From NCBI GenBank assembly GCA_021029595.1, contig JAJJOY010000005.1, positions 1 to 64,000 on the forward strand: a stretch of DNA of 64,000 bases, in the 5' to 3' direction. Numbering within the stretch: the stretch's first letter is position 1; every line of letters begins with the position of its first letter. The notes under the pieces were generated by a model, which did not search any database, had not been told where the DNA came from, and saw only the letters and a list, made by a program, of their open reading frames with translations. Below, piece by piece: positions 25,523-35,386 of the stretch. Source of the DNA: Hominenteromicrobium mulieris (lineage in GTDB: Bacteria; Bacillota; Clostridia; Oscillospirales; Acutalibacteraceae). The translations under genes were made by a program, and so were the position numbers.

Positions 25523-26236
25523 TTAATTGCATAATTTTCCCTGCGCCCATGCGCCGCACGGTTTATAGCCCAAAGCGTCATAAAACGCCTCGTTTTTGCT
25601 TTCTTCGCGCAGGATATACACCGTGCCGCTCGGCAACATTCGCTCCATTTTTCGGATAACCGCCGTGCCAAGCCCCCTGCGGTGAAATTCCGGCAGCACC
25701 GCCACAGCAGAAATGAGGCCCGCGCTTTCGCCGAGCACTGCTGCAGCCACTGCGACGGTCTTCCCATCTGCCGAAACACCCGCGCAGCGCACCGTGCCGT
25801 GCCGCATGCGGTGGGATAAATCGAGGTAAAACGGCTCGAACTCCCCCACCATGCCGTTTGCTTTCAGCACAGCATAAATCTCTCTCGGAGAAATTTCCTC
25901 CGCAGGATGCACAGCCCCATTTCGCAGCACTTTTTGCAAAATTGCGCCGCTTTCGGTGATGTTTAGCCCCAGCTTTTCGGCATTCTCCGCGCTGCACACG
26001 ACTTCATTTGTGCCCACCGCACTCAAAAACGCACGCGCCTCGTCCGCGTCGGCGATCTCCCCCGCAATGCAGACGGAGCCGTCCGTTTTTCCGTAGGCGG
26101 ATTCCCCGTCCGTCCAAAACTGCGCGAACGACTGATGGAAGCCATACGCCTGCGCTTTAGACAGGATCTGACAACCAAACGGAGAACTCACGCACGGCAT
26201 AGAGAGCGCTTCTAAATTTTCCGCAAGACGGATCAT
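25523..26236 (-). CDS. GNAT-family N-acetyltransferase
   Basis: A 237-aa protein whose C-terminal half is a GNAT acetyl-CoA fold: AVLPEFHRRGLGTAVIRKME is the pyrophosphate-binding motif A and NEAFYDALGYKPCG motif B. The N-terminal half (to about residue 110) is unassigned. Acceptor unknown. The ATG at 26236 overlaps the stop of the preceding peptidase gene by one base (TAATG), so translation is coupled, suggesting a link to peptide or amino-acid processing. Confidence 0.85.
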   Translation of the reverse strand: MIRLAENLEALSMPCVSSPFGCQILSKAQAYGFHQSFAQFWTDGESAYGKTDGSVCIAGEIADADEARAFLSAVGTNEVVCSAENAEKLGLNITESGAILQKVLRNGAVHPAEEISPREIYAVLKANGMVGEFEPFYLDLSHRMRHGTVRCAGVSADGKTVAVAAAVLGESAGLISAVAVLPEFHRRGLGTAVIRKMERMLPSGTVYILREESKNEAFYDALGYKPCGAWAQGKLCN

Positions 26237-27264
26237 TACAGCTTGCCGCCGGAAATTTCCGTCATCATCAGCGCTATCAGGTCAATAACCGCCTCTATGT
26301 CCTTTTCAGTCGTCATCGCGATCGCGCTGTGGATATAGCGGCACGGGTGCGAGATTGTCAGCGTCTTCACGCCGCCGCGGGAAACGTGAATGGTGCCCGC
26401 GTCTGTGCCGCCGGCGCGCACGGTCTTCGGCTGCACCGGAATATTGTTTTCTTTACCGAGCGCCATCGCGCGGCGGAAATAATCCTTCGGGTAAACGGTG
26501 CGCATATCCGTAAGGGAAATGACTGCGCCGCCGCCCATTTTGCATGCTGCGTCCGTCGGGCTCACGCCGGGAATGTCGCCCGCCGTCGTGCCCTCCAGCA
26601 CAAGCGCCGCATCGGGCTCCAGAATATACGCCGCCGTGCCCGCGCCGCGCAGGCCAATCTCCTCCTGCGTGGAGAAGACGAAATACGTGTCGTATTCGAG
26701 CGGGCGCTGCATCAGCGTGATAAGCGCAAAGCAGCCCACGCGGTCATCGAGCGCCTTCGCCTTCACCGTACCGTGCACGCGCTCAAAGAACGGCACAAAG
26801 CACGCGTTGTCGCCAATCTGCACCAATGTCTCGGCTTGCTCACGTGTATCTGCGCCGATGTCGATGGCGAGTTCGTTCACGGGTACGGGCTTTTCAAATT
26901 CGTCGCCCTTGAGCAAATGCACCGGCTTTGCGCAGATGACACCCGGCGTTTTGCCGCCCACCAGCACATCGCGGCCGGAGAGCACCTCCGGGCGGATATT
27001 GCCGACCGTCGTGAACTTCAAAAGGCCGTTTTCCGTAATGTTTGTGATGACAAAGCCCACTTCGTCCATGTGAGCGCAGAGCATCAGCTTCTTCTCGGGA
27101 CGCTTTTCGCCCTTTTTAAACGCCAGAATGTTGCCGAGCGGCGAAATGTGAATCTCGTCCGCATACGGCTCAATTTCACTTAAGATCACGCTGCGCACAT
27201 CGTCTTCCTCGCCGGAAACACCGATGGTGCGGGTAAGCTTTTCCAGAATTTCATAGTTAAGCAT
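26236..27264 (-). CDS. M42-family aminopeptidase (second copy)
   Basis: A 342-aa metalloaminopeptidase of the M42 (glutamyl aminopeptidase/TET) family, cutting N-terminal residues from peptides in the cytosol as a dodecamer in known members. Metal and catalytic motifs: LMLCAHMDEVGF, AKALDDRVGCF, STQEEIGLRGA, GGTDAGTIH and HPCRYIHS. Start ATG at 27264 after AAGGAGG; overlaps the upstream M42 gene by 8 nt. Different enough from its neighbour to suggest distinct specificity rather than a recent duplication. Confidence 0.93.
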   Translation of the reverse strand: MLNYEILEKLTRTIGVSGEEDDVRSVILSEIEPYADEIHISPLGNILAFKKGEKRPEKKLMLCAHMDEVGFVITNITENGLLKFTTVGNIRPEVLSGRDVLVGGKTPGVICAKPVHLLKGDEFEKPVPVNELAIDIGADTREQAETLVQIGDNACFVPFFERVHGTVKAKALDDRVGCFALITLMQRPLEYDTYFVFSTQEEIGLRGAGTAAYILEPDAALVLEGTTAGDIPGVSPTDAACKMGGGAVISLTDMRTVYPKDYFRRAMALGKENNIPVQPKTVRAGGTDAGTIHVSRGGVKTLTISHPCRYIHSAIAMTTEKDIEAVIDLIALMMTEISGGKL

Positions 27265-28288
27265 TCGGCTGCGCCTCCTTATCCGTGATATACGCCGCGA
27301 TGAGCTTTGCAATGTTCTCCATATCCTCAAAATCGCAGACCTCCGCCGGGGTGTGCATGTTGCGCTGCGGCACGGAGATGAGCCCCGTGCGCACGCCGCC
27401 GCGGGTGGTGCTGATCTCGTCGCAGTTCGTACCCGTTCTGCCGCCCATGGCTTCCAGCTGATACGGGATATTTTCGCGCTTTGCGAGCTCGACAAGCTTT
27501 TTGCTGATTTTTCTGTCCAGCGCCGCGGAGAAGCCGATCATCGGCCCTTTGCCGAGCTCCGCGGTAAGCATGCTCTCCGCGTCCGGCTGCTTTGCGAACG
27601 AAACGTCCACGGCAATGGCCTCGGTGGGCTCAAGTGCATACGCAGAGACCTGCGCGCCCTGCCCGCCGACCTCCTCCTTTGTGGAGCACAGCACCATAAC
27701 GCAGCAATCGGGGTTCTGTTCATTTGCAAGCTGTGCGGCGCGGATGACGCACGCGCAGCCCGCACGGTCGTCGAGCGCCGTGCCCGTGATGCGGTTGCCC
27801 ATGAGCTTTTTCAGCGGGCGCGTCAGTGCGGCGCGGTCGCCGACAGCGACGAGCTTCTCCACTTCCTCTTTCGGAAGCCCTAAGTCAATGCACTGCTCCG
27901 CAACGGGCTTTATCTTATCATCACCCTTTGCAAGGTGCGGCGGCAGCGTGCAGCCGATGCCCGTGACGGTCTCCGTGCCGAACACGGTAACGGGGCTGCC
28001 CGGCAGCGTGCGGCGGTCCACACCGCCCACATTCGTCACATGCAGAAAGCCGTTTTCGTCAATGTCCGTCACGATCATACCGATCTGGTCAATGTGCGCG
28101 TCCAGCAAAATGCGGCGCTTAGAACTCAAATCGCCGAAAATGCCCACAACGCCGCCAAGCTCGTTCTCACACACCTCTTTGCAGAAGCCGAGCTCCTTTT
28201 TCGCAACTTTGAACACGTCGCCCTCACAGCCGGATGTGCCGTGCTCTGCGCACAGCGCGCGGGTGAGGCGTTCAATCTCTTCAAACAT
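27257..28288 (-). CDS. M42-family aminopeptidase (first copy)
   Basis: A 343-aa M42 metallopeptidase. Motifs: ILLDAHIDQIGM (metal His/Asp), TALDDRAGCACV (bridging Asp), CSTKEEVGGQGA (catalytic Glu and metal Glu), GGRTGTNCDE and RNMHTPAEV (metal His). Start ATG at 28288 with TTAGGAGGG upstream; the longer open frame (to 28351) runs into the secG 3' flank. First gene of the four-gene peptidase unit, which may be read through from secG or from a nearby promoter not resolved here. Confidence 0.93.
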   Translation of the reverse strand: MFEEIERLTRALCAEHGTSGCEGDVFKVAKKELGFCKEVCENELGGVVGIFGDLSSKRRILLDAHIDQIGMIVTDIDENGFLHVTNVGGVDRRTLPGSPVTVFGTETVTGIGCTLPPHLAKGDDKIKPVAEQCIDLGLPKEEVEKLVAVGDRAALTRPLKKLMGNRITGTALDDRAGCACVIRAAQLANEQNPDCCVMVLCSTKEEVGGQGAQVSAYALEPTEAIAVDVSFAKQPDAESMLTAELGKGPMIGFSAALDRKISKKLVELAKRENIPYQLEAMGGRTGTNCDEISTTRGGVRTGLISVPQRNMHTPAEVCDFEDMENIAKLIAAYITDKEAQPNA

Positions 28289-28384
28289 GATATTCCCTCC
28301 TAAAGCCTGATTTATAAAAACAAAAACCCCGCATTCCGAATGGAGACCCATCGAAAAGCGAGGCGCATTTCCGCAAGTATTGAC

Positions 28385-28633
28385 TTACTTTGTGAAATAC
28401 ATAATGATGTTGATCACAAGGACCAGCACAAAGAAGCCGATCGCAATGAACTTTGTCCAACGAGCAAGGAACGCATCCATGGAACGCGCCTTATTCTTGG
28501 AAAGGAACGTATCCGCGCCGCCGGTAATCGCGCCGAGGCTCTGCTGATGGCCTTCCTGCAACAGTACGACAACGATGATCGCCAGTGCGAAAAGAAGCAG
28601 AACGATACCGAAAATAATTTCAACAGCACCCAT
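28385..28633 (-). CDS. secG: Protein translocase subunit SecG
   Basis: An 82-aa membrane protein with two transmembrane helices (IIFGIVLLLFALAIIVVVLL and FIAIGFFVLVLVINIIMYF) joined by a cytosolic loop holding the family's GHQQSLGAITGGADTFLSKN segment. Part of SecYEG. Start ATG at 28633 with GAGGAGG upstream; promoter at 28688-28716. Confidence 0.93.
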   Translation of the reverse strand: MGAVEIIFGIVLLLFALAIIVVVLLQEGHQQSLGAITGGADTFLSKNKARSMDAFLARWTKFIAIGFFVLVLVINIIMYFTK

Positions 28634-28687
28634 ATATTTTACCTCCTCTTCAAGAGACTTAACGCTAATTTTATTCGTAGCTTAATT

Positions 28688-28716
28688 ATGATACCATACA
28701 AAGCGGGATTTTGCAA
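28688..28716 (-). promoter_or_regulatory. Promoter of secG
   Basis: TTGCAA (28716-28711), 17-nt spacer, TATCAT (28693-28688). Confidence 0.65.
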
Positions 28717-28815
28717 CAGGATTTTTTGCTTTTTTCCTGCATATTCCGCCGTCCTACGTCCATACTGATACCAAGGCAGTCACAGTCAGGCGTTTGTGCG
28801 CACCAAAACGGACCG

Positions 28816-28948
28816 TGCGGCAAAACCGCACTTTCGCGTCACACGAGCGGGGTCTTTCCCGGGCGGGCGGCGCAGTCCATGGTGCGGACTGTATGCTGCC
28901 CGCCCTTCAGTAGGACTGAACGCTCCGCCGCGCAGGCCACACGCCTGC
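28816..28948. repeat. GC-rich hairpin cluster downstream of parC
   Basis: Four inverted repeats in the gap between parC and secG: TGCGG/CCGCA (28816-28830), a long one with GGGCGGGC/GCCCGCCC and AGTCC/GGACT (28861-28905), TTCAGT/ACTGAA (28906-28920) and GCAGGC/GCCTGC (28932-28948). No T-run follows the strong stem. No gene in 28720-28989. Confidence 0.6.
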
Positions 28949-28989
28949 ACAAACGGAACGCCAAACGGTCTTGCCGGAGGGCTGATTTT

Positions 28990-31218
28990 TTACAGCGAAA
29001 TCTGCTCGCCGCCCTCCTCTCCGTTCGGCAGTGCGCCGAGCGCCGGAATCTTCTTTCTGTACCGCGACGGGTTCTGCAGCTCGTCTTCTTGGTAGATATG
29101 CGCGTCCGTAATGCGTTGGCCTTTTTTCAGGTTCATCACCGCCACGCCCTGTGTGCTCTTTGTCGTCTTCGGGGCGATGAGCGCCGTGTTCATGAGCAGT
29201 CGTCTGCCGCTTGAGGACGTCAGCAGCACATCGCAGTCTTCCAAAATTTGCAGCGCCGCCGCAAGCGGGGCCTTGTCGGAATACGCGTTAATGAGCTTTC
29301 TGCGGTTCGTCTTCGTGTAGTACGCGGAGAGTTCCACCTTGGCGACCTTGCCGTTATCGAAAACAAACAGCATATAGCCCTTGAAGTCGGTCGTTACAGC
29401 CATGTACGCAGCGCTTTCGCCCTCGTCCATCTGCACGCGCGCAGGCACATATTCGCCCATCACGCTCGCTTTGGTGTCGGCAAAATCCGCCGCTTTCAGC
29501 TTATAGACCTGCGCTTTGTCGGAGAAGAACAAAAGCTCTGCCGCGTTTGTCGATTCCATCTGTTGGGCGATCTCGTCGCCCTCTTTCAGCTTTTGGTCGC
29601 CGCCCATGCGCAGGGAAAGCGGGGTGATCTTCTTAAAGTAGCCTTCTTTCGTGAAAAACAGGTTCACCGGGTAATCCGGCACAGTCTCCACGGGCTCTTC
29701 TTCGGCAATTTCCTCCGCGTACAAAATATGGCTGCGGCGCGGCTGGCCGTACTTCTGCGCGATTTCATTCAGCTCGCGCACAATAATCGTCTTAATGCGC
29801 GTTTTTGAGGCCAGAATTGCCTCAAGGTCACGAATTTCTTCCTCTAAGCTGTTCACCTCTTCGGTGCGCTTTAAGATGAACTCGCGGTTTAAATGGCGCA
29901 AACGGATTTCCGCTACATATTCGGCCTGAATTTCGTCGATGCCAAAGCCGATCATGAGGTTCGGCACAACTTCGCTTTCTTCCTCGGTCTCACGCACAAT
30001 GCGCACGGCTTTGTCGATGTCGAGTAAGATTGCCTTGAGGCCGTAGAGCAAATGCAGCTTCTCTTTCTTCTTCGTGAGGTCGTAGTGCGTTCTGCGGCGG
30101 ACGCATTCCATTCTGAACGCCGTCCACTCCTCAAAGAGCTCACGCACACCCAGCACACGCGGAACGCCCGCGATGAGCACGTTAAAATTGCAGGAGAAGC
30201 TGTCCTCCAGCGTCGTCATGCGGAACAACCGCTGCATCAGCTTATCGGGGTCTGCGCCGCGCTTCAAGTCGATCGTGATCTTGAGTCCGTCCAGACCCGT
30301 CTCGTCTCGAATGTCGGTGATTTCCTTCACCTTGCCCTGCTTCACAAGGTCGATGACCTTTTCCACAATGGCTTCAATGGTCGTCGTCGGCGGAATCTGG
30401 GTAATATCGATGCAGTTTGCAGATTTATCATACGTGTAGCGCGAGCGCACCTTGATGCTGCCGCGGCCTGTTTTGTAGATCTGCTCCATCGCCGCGCGGT
30501 CGAAAATAATCTGCCCGCCGCCCGGGAAGTCCGGCGCCTGCATCGTCGTAAAAATGTCATGCTTCGGGTCACGGATGAGCTCCGCCGCCGTGGTGCACAC
30601 TTCGGCGAGATTAAACGGGCAAATGGACGACGCCATGCCGACCGCAATGCCCGTGTTTGCGTTGACGAGCACCGAGGGGAATGCCGCCGGCAGCAGCGTT
30701 GGCTCTTTCATCGTACTGTCGTAATTGTCGACAAAATCCACGGTGTCCTTGTCGATATCGCGGAACAGCTCGCGGCAGATGGGGTCAAGGCGCGCTTCCG
30801 TGTAACGGGAAGCCGCCCACGCCATGTCACGGGAATAAAACTTACCGAAGTTGCCCTTAGAGTCTACATAGGGGTGCAAAAGCGCCTCGTAGCCGCGGGA
30901 AAGACGCACCATCGTGTCGTAAATCGCACTGTCGCCATGCGGGTTCAGCTTCATCGTCTGACCGACGATGTTCGCGCTTTTCGTGCGCGCCGAGCCGAGC
31001 AGGTTCATTTTGTACATCGTATAGAGAAGCTTTCTGTGCGAGGGCTTAAAGCCGTCAATCTCCGGGATGGCACGGGACATAATAACGCTCATCGCATACG
31101 GCATGTAGTTCTGCCGCAGCGTGTCGTTGATGTCCTGCGCCTGAATTTCACCCGCGCCCGCAATAAAGCCCTGCATCTTCGGCGTATTTTCTCTTTTCGG
31201 CTGTTTTTTTCTTGCCAT
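28990..31218 (-). CDS. parC: Type IIA topoisomerase subunit A (ParC/GyrA-like)
   Basis: A 742-aa DNA cleavage-rejoining subunit. The winged-helix region RAIPEIDGFKPSHRKLLYTM and the catalytic tyrosine in WAASRYTEARLDPI are clear; a coiled-coil gate (YVAEIRLRHLNREFILKRTE, about residues 430-450) follows. The C-terminal DNA-wrapping domain is shorter than in typical GyrA and no clear GyrA-box is seen, favouring a topoisomerase IV-like decatenase. Directly follows its partner at 31245 by 26 nt. Start ATG at 31218. Paralogue of chromosomal gyrase, presumably elsewhere. Confidence 0.88.
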   Translation of the reverse strand: MARKKQPKRENTPKMQGFIAGAGEIQAQDINDTLRQNYMPYAMSVIMSRAIPEIDGFKPSHRKLLYTMYKMNLLGSARTKSANIVGQTMKLNPHGDSAIYDTMVRLSRGYEALLHPYVDSKGNFGKFYSRDMAWAASRYTEARLDPICRELFRDIDKDTVDFVDNYDSTMKEPTLLPAAFPSVLVNANTGIAVGMASSICPFNLAEVCTTAAELIRDPKHDIFTTMQAPDFPGGGQIIFDRAAMEQIYKTGRGSIKVRSRYTYDKSANCIDITQIPPTTTIEAIVEKVIDLVKQGKVKEITDIRDETGLDGLKITIDLKRGADPDKLMQRLFRMTTLEDSFSCNFNVLIAGVPRVLGVRELFEEWTAFRMECVRRRTHYDLTKKKEKLHLLYGLKAILLDIDKAVRIVRETEEESEVVPNLMIGFGIDEIQAEYVAEIRLRHLNREFILKRTEEVNSLEEEIRDLEAILASKTRIKTIIVRELNEIAQKYGQPRRSHILYAEEIAEEEPVETVPDYPVNLFFTKEGYFKKITPLSLRMGGDQKLKEGDEIAQQMESTNAAELLFFSDKAQVYKLKAADFADTKASVMGEYVPARVQMDEGESAAYMAVTTDFKGYMLFVFDNGKVAKVELSAYYTKTNRRKLINAYSDKAPLAAALQILEDCDVLLTSSSGRRLLMNTALIAPKTTKSTQGVAVMNLKKGQRITDAHIYQEDELQNPSRYRKKIPALGALPNGEEGGEQISL

Positions 31219-31244
31219 GCTTTACGCTTCCTTTCGTCAGAGCT

Positions 31245-33227
31245 TTAAGAAATATCGAGGTCATCGAGGTACTCGCTGCCGTGGGTCGCAATGTAGTCCT
31301 TACGGCCCGTAAGATTATCGCCCAGCAAGATATCAAACATCTGCGCCGTCCTTTCGGCATCGCCGGGCTTCACCTGAATCAACCTGCGCGTTTTCGGGTT
31401 CATCGTCGTCAGGTTCATCATGTCCGGGTCGTTTTCACCCAGACCTTTCGAGCGCTGAATCGTAAACTTCTGGCCCTCAAGCTGCGTCAAAAACTCGTCC
31501 TTTTCGCGCTCGTTATACGCAAAATACGTCTTGTCCTTCGCCGTAATTTCATAAAGCGGCGATTCCGCAATGAACACCTTGTGCTCTTCGATGAGCTGCG
31601 GCGTCAAACGGTACAGCATCGTCAACAGCAGCGTGCGGATCTGGAAGCCGTCCACGTCGGCATCGGTGCACAGGATGATCTTGCTCCAGCGCAGCGCGTT
31701 GATGTCGAACGACGCAATGGACTTGTTCGCCTTCGACTTTACCTGCACGCCGCAGCCGAGCATCTTAATGAGATCGGTGATGATCTCACTTTTGAAAATC
31801 TTGTCGTAATCCGCTTTCAGGCAGTTCAGAATTTTACCGCGGATCGGCATCACGGCCTGATAGTTCGGGTCGCGCGCCTGTTTGACCGCACCGAGAGCGG
31901 AATCGCCCTCCACGATAAAAATCTCACGCTCGGAAACATCCTTGCTGCGGCAGTCCACAAACTTCGCCACGCGCCCCGTGATATCCATTTTGGCCGTCAG
32001 CTTGCCCTTTAAGTTGAGGCGCGTTTTTTCGGCGTCCTCGCGGGAGCGCTTGTTGATAAGCACCTGTGCGCCGATTTTCTCCGCCTCAATGGGGTTTTCG
32101 ATGAAATAAATTTCGAGATTATGGCGGAGCATCTCCACCATCGCTTCCTGAATACCCTTGTTGTTGATGGCCTTCTTTGTCTGGTTCTCATAGGAGGTCA
32201 TCGTGGAGAACGAGGACATGACGATAACAAGGCAATCCTCCACGTCCTGAAATTTAATTTTGCTTTCGGATTTATTATACTTGCCGTTCTGCTTCAAATA
32301 CGCGTCGATCTGGTACACGAACGCGTTCTGCACGGCCTTGTCCGGTGCGCCGCCGTATTCCAGCCAGCTCGAGTTGTGGTAGTATTCCGTCAAATGCACG
32401 CGGTTGGAAAATGCCACCGCAGCGTTGATCTTCACATTGTAAAGCGGCAGGTCTTCGCGGTCGCGCACGCGCTTTTCGGACTGCCAGAACTGCACGGAGG
32501 TCAGCGCATCTTCGCCCACCAGCTCGCGCACATGATCTAAAATGCCGTTTTCGTAGCAGAATTCCGTCGTCTCGAATTTGCGCGGCGAAACTTCATTTTT
32601 TAAAATAAACTTCACGCCCGCGTTGACGATGGCCTGCCGCTTGATGATATCCGTGTAATAGTCCGCCGGCACGTCAATGTCCGTAAACACCTTGATATCC
32701 GGCTTCCAGCGAATGCGCGAGCCCGTGACCTTCTTGCCGTAAGGCTCCTTATTGAGTCCGCCTATGTTCTCACCGTGCTCAAAGTGCAGCGTGTAGCGGA
32801 AGCCGTCGTAGCGAATATCCGCGTCCATGTATTCGGAGGCATACTGCGTAGCGCATAGACCGAGACCATTCAGGCCCAGCGCGTAATCGTAGTTGCCGCC
32901 GTCATTGTTGTTATACTTGCCGCCCGCATACATCTCGCAGAACACAAGCTCCCAGTTGTAGCGCTCTTCGCGCTTGTTGTAATCCACCGGGATGCCGCGG
33001 CCGTGGTCTTCCACCTCAACGGAATGGTCGGCATAGCGCGTAACGGTGATCTCCTTGCCGTAGCCCTGGCGCGCCTCATCAATGGAGTTCGAGAGGATCT
33101 CGAAAATCGCGTGCTCGCAGCCGTCGAGACCGTCTGAGCCGAATATGACCGCCGGACGCAGACGTACACGGTCCGCGCCCTTCAGACTTTTGATGCTGTC
33201 GTTGCCGTAGGTTTGCTTTTTAGCCAT
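31245..33227 (-). CDS. parE: Type IIA topoisomerase subunit B (ParE/GyrB-like)
   Basis: A 660-aa ATPase subunit. GHKL motifs: EILSNSIDEARQG (Mg-binding Asn), VEDHGRGIPVD, and GLNGLGLCATQYASEYM. TOPRIM part: FIVEGDSALGAVKQARD (catalytic Glu) and LCTDADVDGFQIRTLLLTM (DxD). Together with the downstream A subunit it forms an ATP-dependent topoisomerase. It is divergent from canonical GyrB, lacking the usual start motif, consistent with the Clostridial topo IV-like paralogues. Start ATG at 33227. Confidence 0.88.
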   Translation of the reverse strand: MAKKQTYGNDSIKSLKGADRVRLRPAVIFGSDGLDGCEHAIFEILSNSIDEARQGYGKEITVTRYADHSVEVEDHGRGIPVDYNKREERYNWELVFCEMYAGGKYNNNDGGNYDYALGLNGLGLCATQYASEYMDADIRYDGFRYTLHFEHGENIGGLNKEPYGKKVTGSRIRWKPDIKVFTDIDVPADYYTDIIKRQAIVNAGVKFILKNEVSPRKFETTEFCYENGILDHVRELVGEDALTSVQFWQSEKRVRDREDLPLYNVKINAAVAFSNRVHLTEYYHNSSWLEYGGAPDKAVQNAFVYQIDAYLKQNGKYNKSESKIKFQDVEDCLVIVMSSFSTMTSYENQTKKAINNKGIQEAMVEMLRHNLEIYFIENPIEAEKIGAQVLINKRSREDAEKTRLNLKGKLTAKMDITGRVAKFVDCRSKDVSEREIFIVEGDSALGAVKQARDPNYQAVMPIRGKILNCLKADYDKIFKSEIITDLIKMLGCGVQVKSKANKSIASFDINALRWSKIILCTDADVDGFQIRTLLLTMLYRLTPQLIEEHKVFIAESPLYEITAKDKTYFAYNEREKDEFLTQLEGQKFTIQRSKGLGENDPDMMNLTTMNPKTRRLIQVKPGDAERTAQMFDILLGDNLTGRKDYIATHGSEYLDDLDIS

Positions 33228-33292
33228 TCACCATGTTCCTTTCCTCAAGCGGGCAAAATAACACCCGCACGGGATTGCCCATAAACAAACGT

Positions 33293-33322
33293 AAAGGGAA
33301 TGCAAATGAGCACATTCCCTTT
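33293..33322 (-). terminator. Terminator of the ftsH operon
   Basis: Perfect 10-bp stem AAAGGGAATG/CATTCCCTTT after ftsH, followed by ACGTTTGTTT. Confidence 0.65.
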
Positions 33323-33332
33323 CGTTAAAAAT

Positions 33333-35306
33333 TTATTCGTTCGTGTTCGCTTCCGGTTCCGTTTGCGCTTCGGTCGGCAGCTCTGTCGTTTCCGGCGCTG
33401 CCGCTTCTGCCGGGATGATGCCCGCAGCGGCAGTCTGTGCGCTCGGCAGCAGCTTGCCGTTCATCACGTCAAGGAACTCGTCGGCGTCCAGCTTTTCGCG
33501 CTCAAACAGCACACCCGCCAAACGGTGCAGCAGGTCAATGTGTTCGGAGAGCACCTTCTTCGTCTTATCGTACGCGTCGCAGATGATGGACTTAATCTCC
33601 TCGTCAATCTCCGCGGCGGTCTCCTCGGAATAGTTCGAGACATGACCCATCTCCTTGCCGAGGAACGGATTGCTGCTGTCCGCACCGTACGTGATCGGAC
33701 CAAGACGGTCGCTCATGCCGTACTTTGTGACCATCGCGCGGACGATCTTCGTGGCACGCTCAATGTCGTTCGATGCGCCCGTGGAAATATCGTCAAGCAC
33801 CAAGGCTTCCGCCACACGGCCGCCCAGCAGCACGATGAGCTCCTCGCGCATCTCGTTGCGGCTCTGGTAGGACTTATCCTCCGTCGGCAGGTGCATCGTG
33901 TAGCCGCCTGCCATGCCGCGCGGGATGATGGAAATCTGGTGCACCGGGTCCTGCGAATCGCAGAAGTACGTCGCAATGGCGTGTCCTGCCTCGTGGTACG
34001 CGGTCAGCTTCTTCTCTTTGTTTGTCATCACGCGGCTCTTCTTTTCGGTGCCGACAACGACCTTGATCGTCGCTTCCTCGATTTCCTCCATCGTGATGGA
34101 CTTGTGGTCCTTGCGGGCCGCAAGCAGCGCCGCTTCGTTTAAGAGGTTCTCAAGGTCTGCACCGGTAAAGCCGGCGGTGGATTTTGCAATGGTAGAAAGG
34201 TCAACATCCGGTGCAAGCGGCTTGCCCTTTGCATGTACGCGCAGAATATCCTCTCTGCCGCGCACATCCGGGTAGCCCACCATCACCTGGCGGTCGAAAC
34301 GGCCGGGACGCATCAAAGCCGGGTCCAGAATATCCGGGCGGTTCGTTGCCGCAATCATGATGACACCCTCGTTCGCGCCGAAGCCGTCCATCTCAACGAG
34401 CAGCTGGTTCAGCGTCTGCTCACGTTCGTCGTGGCCGCCGCCGAGACCCGCACCGCGCTGGCGGCCCACGGCATCGATTTCATCAATGAAGATGATGCAC
34501 GGGTGGTTTTTCTTGGCTTTGTCGAACAGATCACGCACACGCGATGCACCGACGCCGACGAACATCTCCACGAAGTCGGAACCCGAAATGGAGAAGAACG
34601 GCACGCCGGCCTCGCCTGCAACGGCGCGCGCCAAAAGCGTTTTACCGGTGCCCGGAGGGCCAACGAGCAGCACGCCCTTCGGGATGCGCGCACCGAGCTC
34701 GTTATACTTATTCGGACGTTTTAAGAACTCCACAATTTCGCGCAGCTCTTCCTTTTCTTCGTCCGCGCCCGCCACGTCCGCAAACGTCGTGCGGCGCTTT
34801 TCGTCGTTTATTTGCTTGACTTTCGCTTTGCCGAAATTCATCTGGTTTCCGGCTCCGCCGCCGCCCATGCGCTTCATCATGAATACCCAGAACGCCACAA
34901 GCAGCGCGATCATCAGTAACGTCGGAATGAGGCTGACAAGCCAGCTCGTCTCCGCCGGGCGGATGACATCCTGCGTCATGCGGTTATTCGGATGTTCCTC
35001 GTTATACGACTTGATGTAGTCCGAAACGTCGTTGTAGAACAGGTTCACGTTCGGCACCGTGTAGCGCACAACGGATTCCTTTTTGCTGCTGTCCTCTGTC
35101 ACGGTCAGCTTCATCTCGCCCGTGCCCAGGTTCAGCGAGTATGCGCTCACCTTGCCGTCTTCAAAGTAAGACAGTACATCGGAGTATTTCAGCCCCGTCT
35201 GGTCTGCCCCGCGGTCAAACAGAAGCAAAAGCAGCACGACGAGCAAAATCGGAATGCCGAGGTAGATCAAAAGATTGCGAATGATTTTTTTGTTGTTGCT
35301 GTTCAA
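33333..35306 (-). CDS. ftsH: ATP-dependent zinc metalloprotease FtsH
   Basis: A 657-aa membrane-anchored AAA+ protease that degrades misfolded or regulatory membrane and cytosolic proteins. Two transmembrane helices ([18 protein letters not shown] and [19 protein letters not shown]) flank an extracellular domain; Walker [20 protein letters not shown], Walker [16 protein letters not shown], and the zinc site [14 protein letters not shown]. The C-terminal tail (residues 620-657) is Ala/Glu/Thr-rich and probably disordered. Start ATG at 35306. Follows hpt as in the classic tilS-hpt-ftsH order. Confidence 0.97.
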   Translation of the reverse strand: MNSNNKKIIRNLLIYLGIPILLVVLLLLLFDRGADQTGLKYSDVLSYFEDGKVSAYSLNLGTGEMKLTVTEDSSKKESVVRYTVPNVNLFYNDVSDYIKSYNEEHPNNRMTQDVIRPAETSWLVSLIPTLLMIALLVAFWVFMMKRMGGGGAGNQMNFGKAKVKQINDEKRRTTFADVAGADEEKEELREIVEFLKRPNKYNELGARIPKGVLLVGPPGTGKTLLARAVAGEAGVPFFSISGSDFVEMFVGVGASRVRDLFDKAKKNHPCIIFIDEIDAVGRQRGAGLGGGHDEREQTLNQLLVEMDGFGANEGVIMIAATNRPDILDPALMRPGRFDRQVMVGYPDVRGREDILRVHAKGKPLAPDVDLSTIAKSTAGFTGADLENLLNEAALLAARKDHKSITMEEIEEATIKVVVGTEKKSRVMTNKEKKLTAYHEAGHAIATYFCDSQDPVHQISIIPRGMAGGYTMHLPTEDKSYQSRNEMREELIVLLGGRVAEALVLDDISTGASNDIERATKIVRAMVTKYGMSDRLGPITYGADSSNPFLGKEMGHVSNYSEETAAEIDEEIKSIICDAYDKTKKVLSEHIDLLHRLAGVLFEREKLDADEFLDVMNGKLLPSAQTAAAGIIPAEAAAPETTELPTEAQTEPEANTNE

Positions 35307-35386
35307 GTTCCGACCTCCCGGAAATCAAATTGGATACAAAGTGTATCCTTAAATAGAAACAGAAACTTTTTTATCAAAACGGAAGC

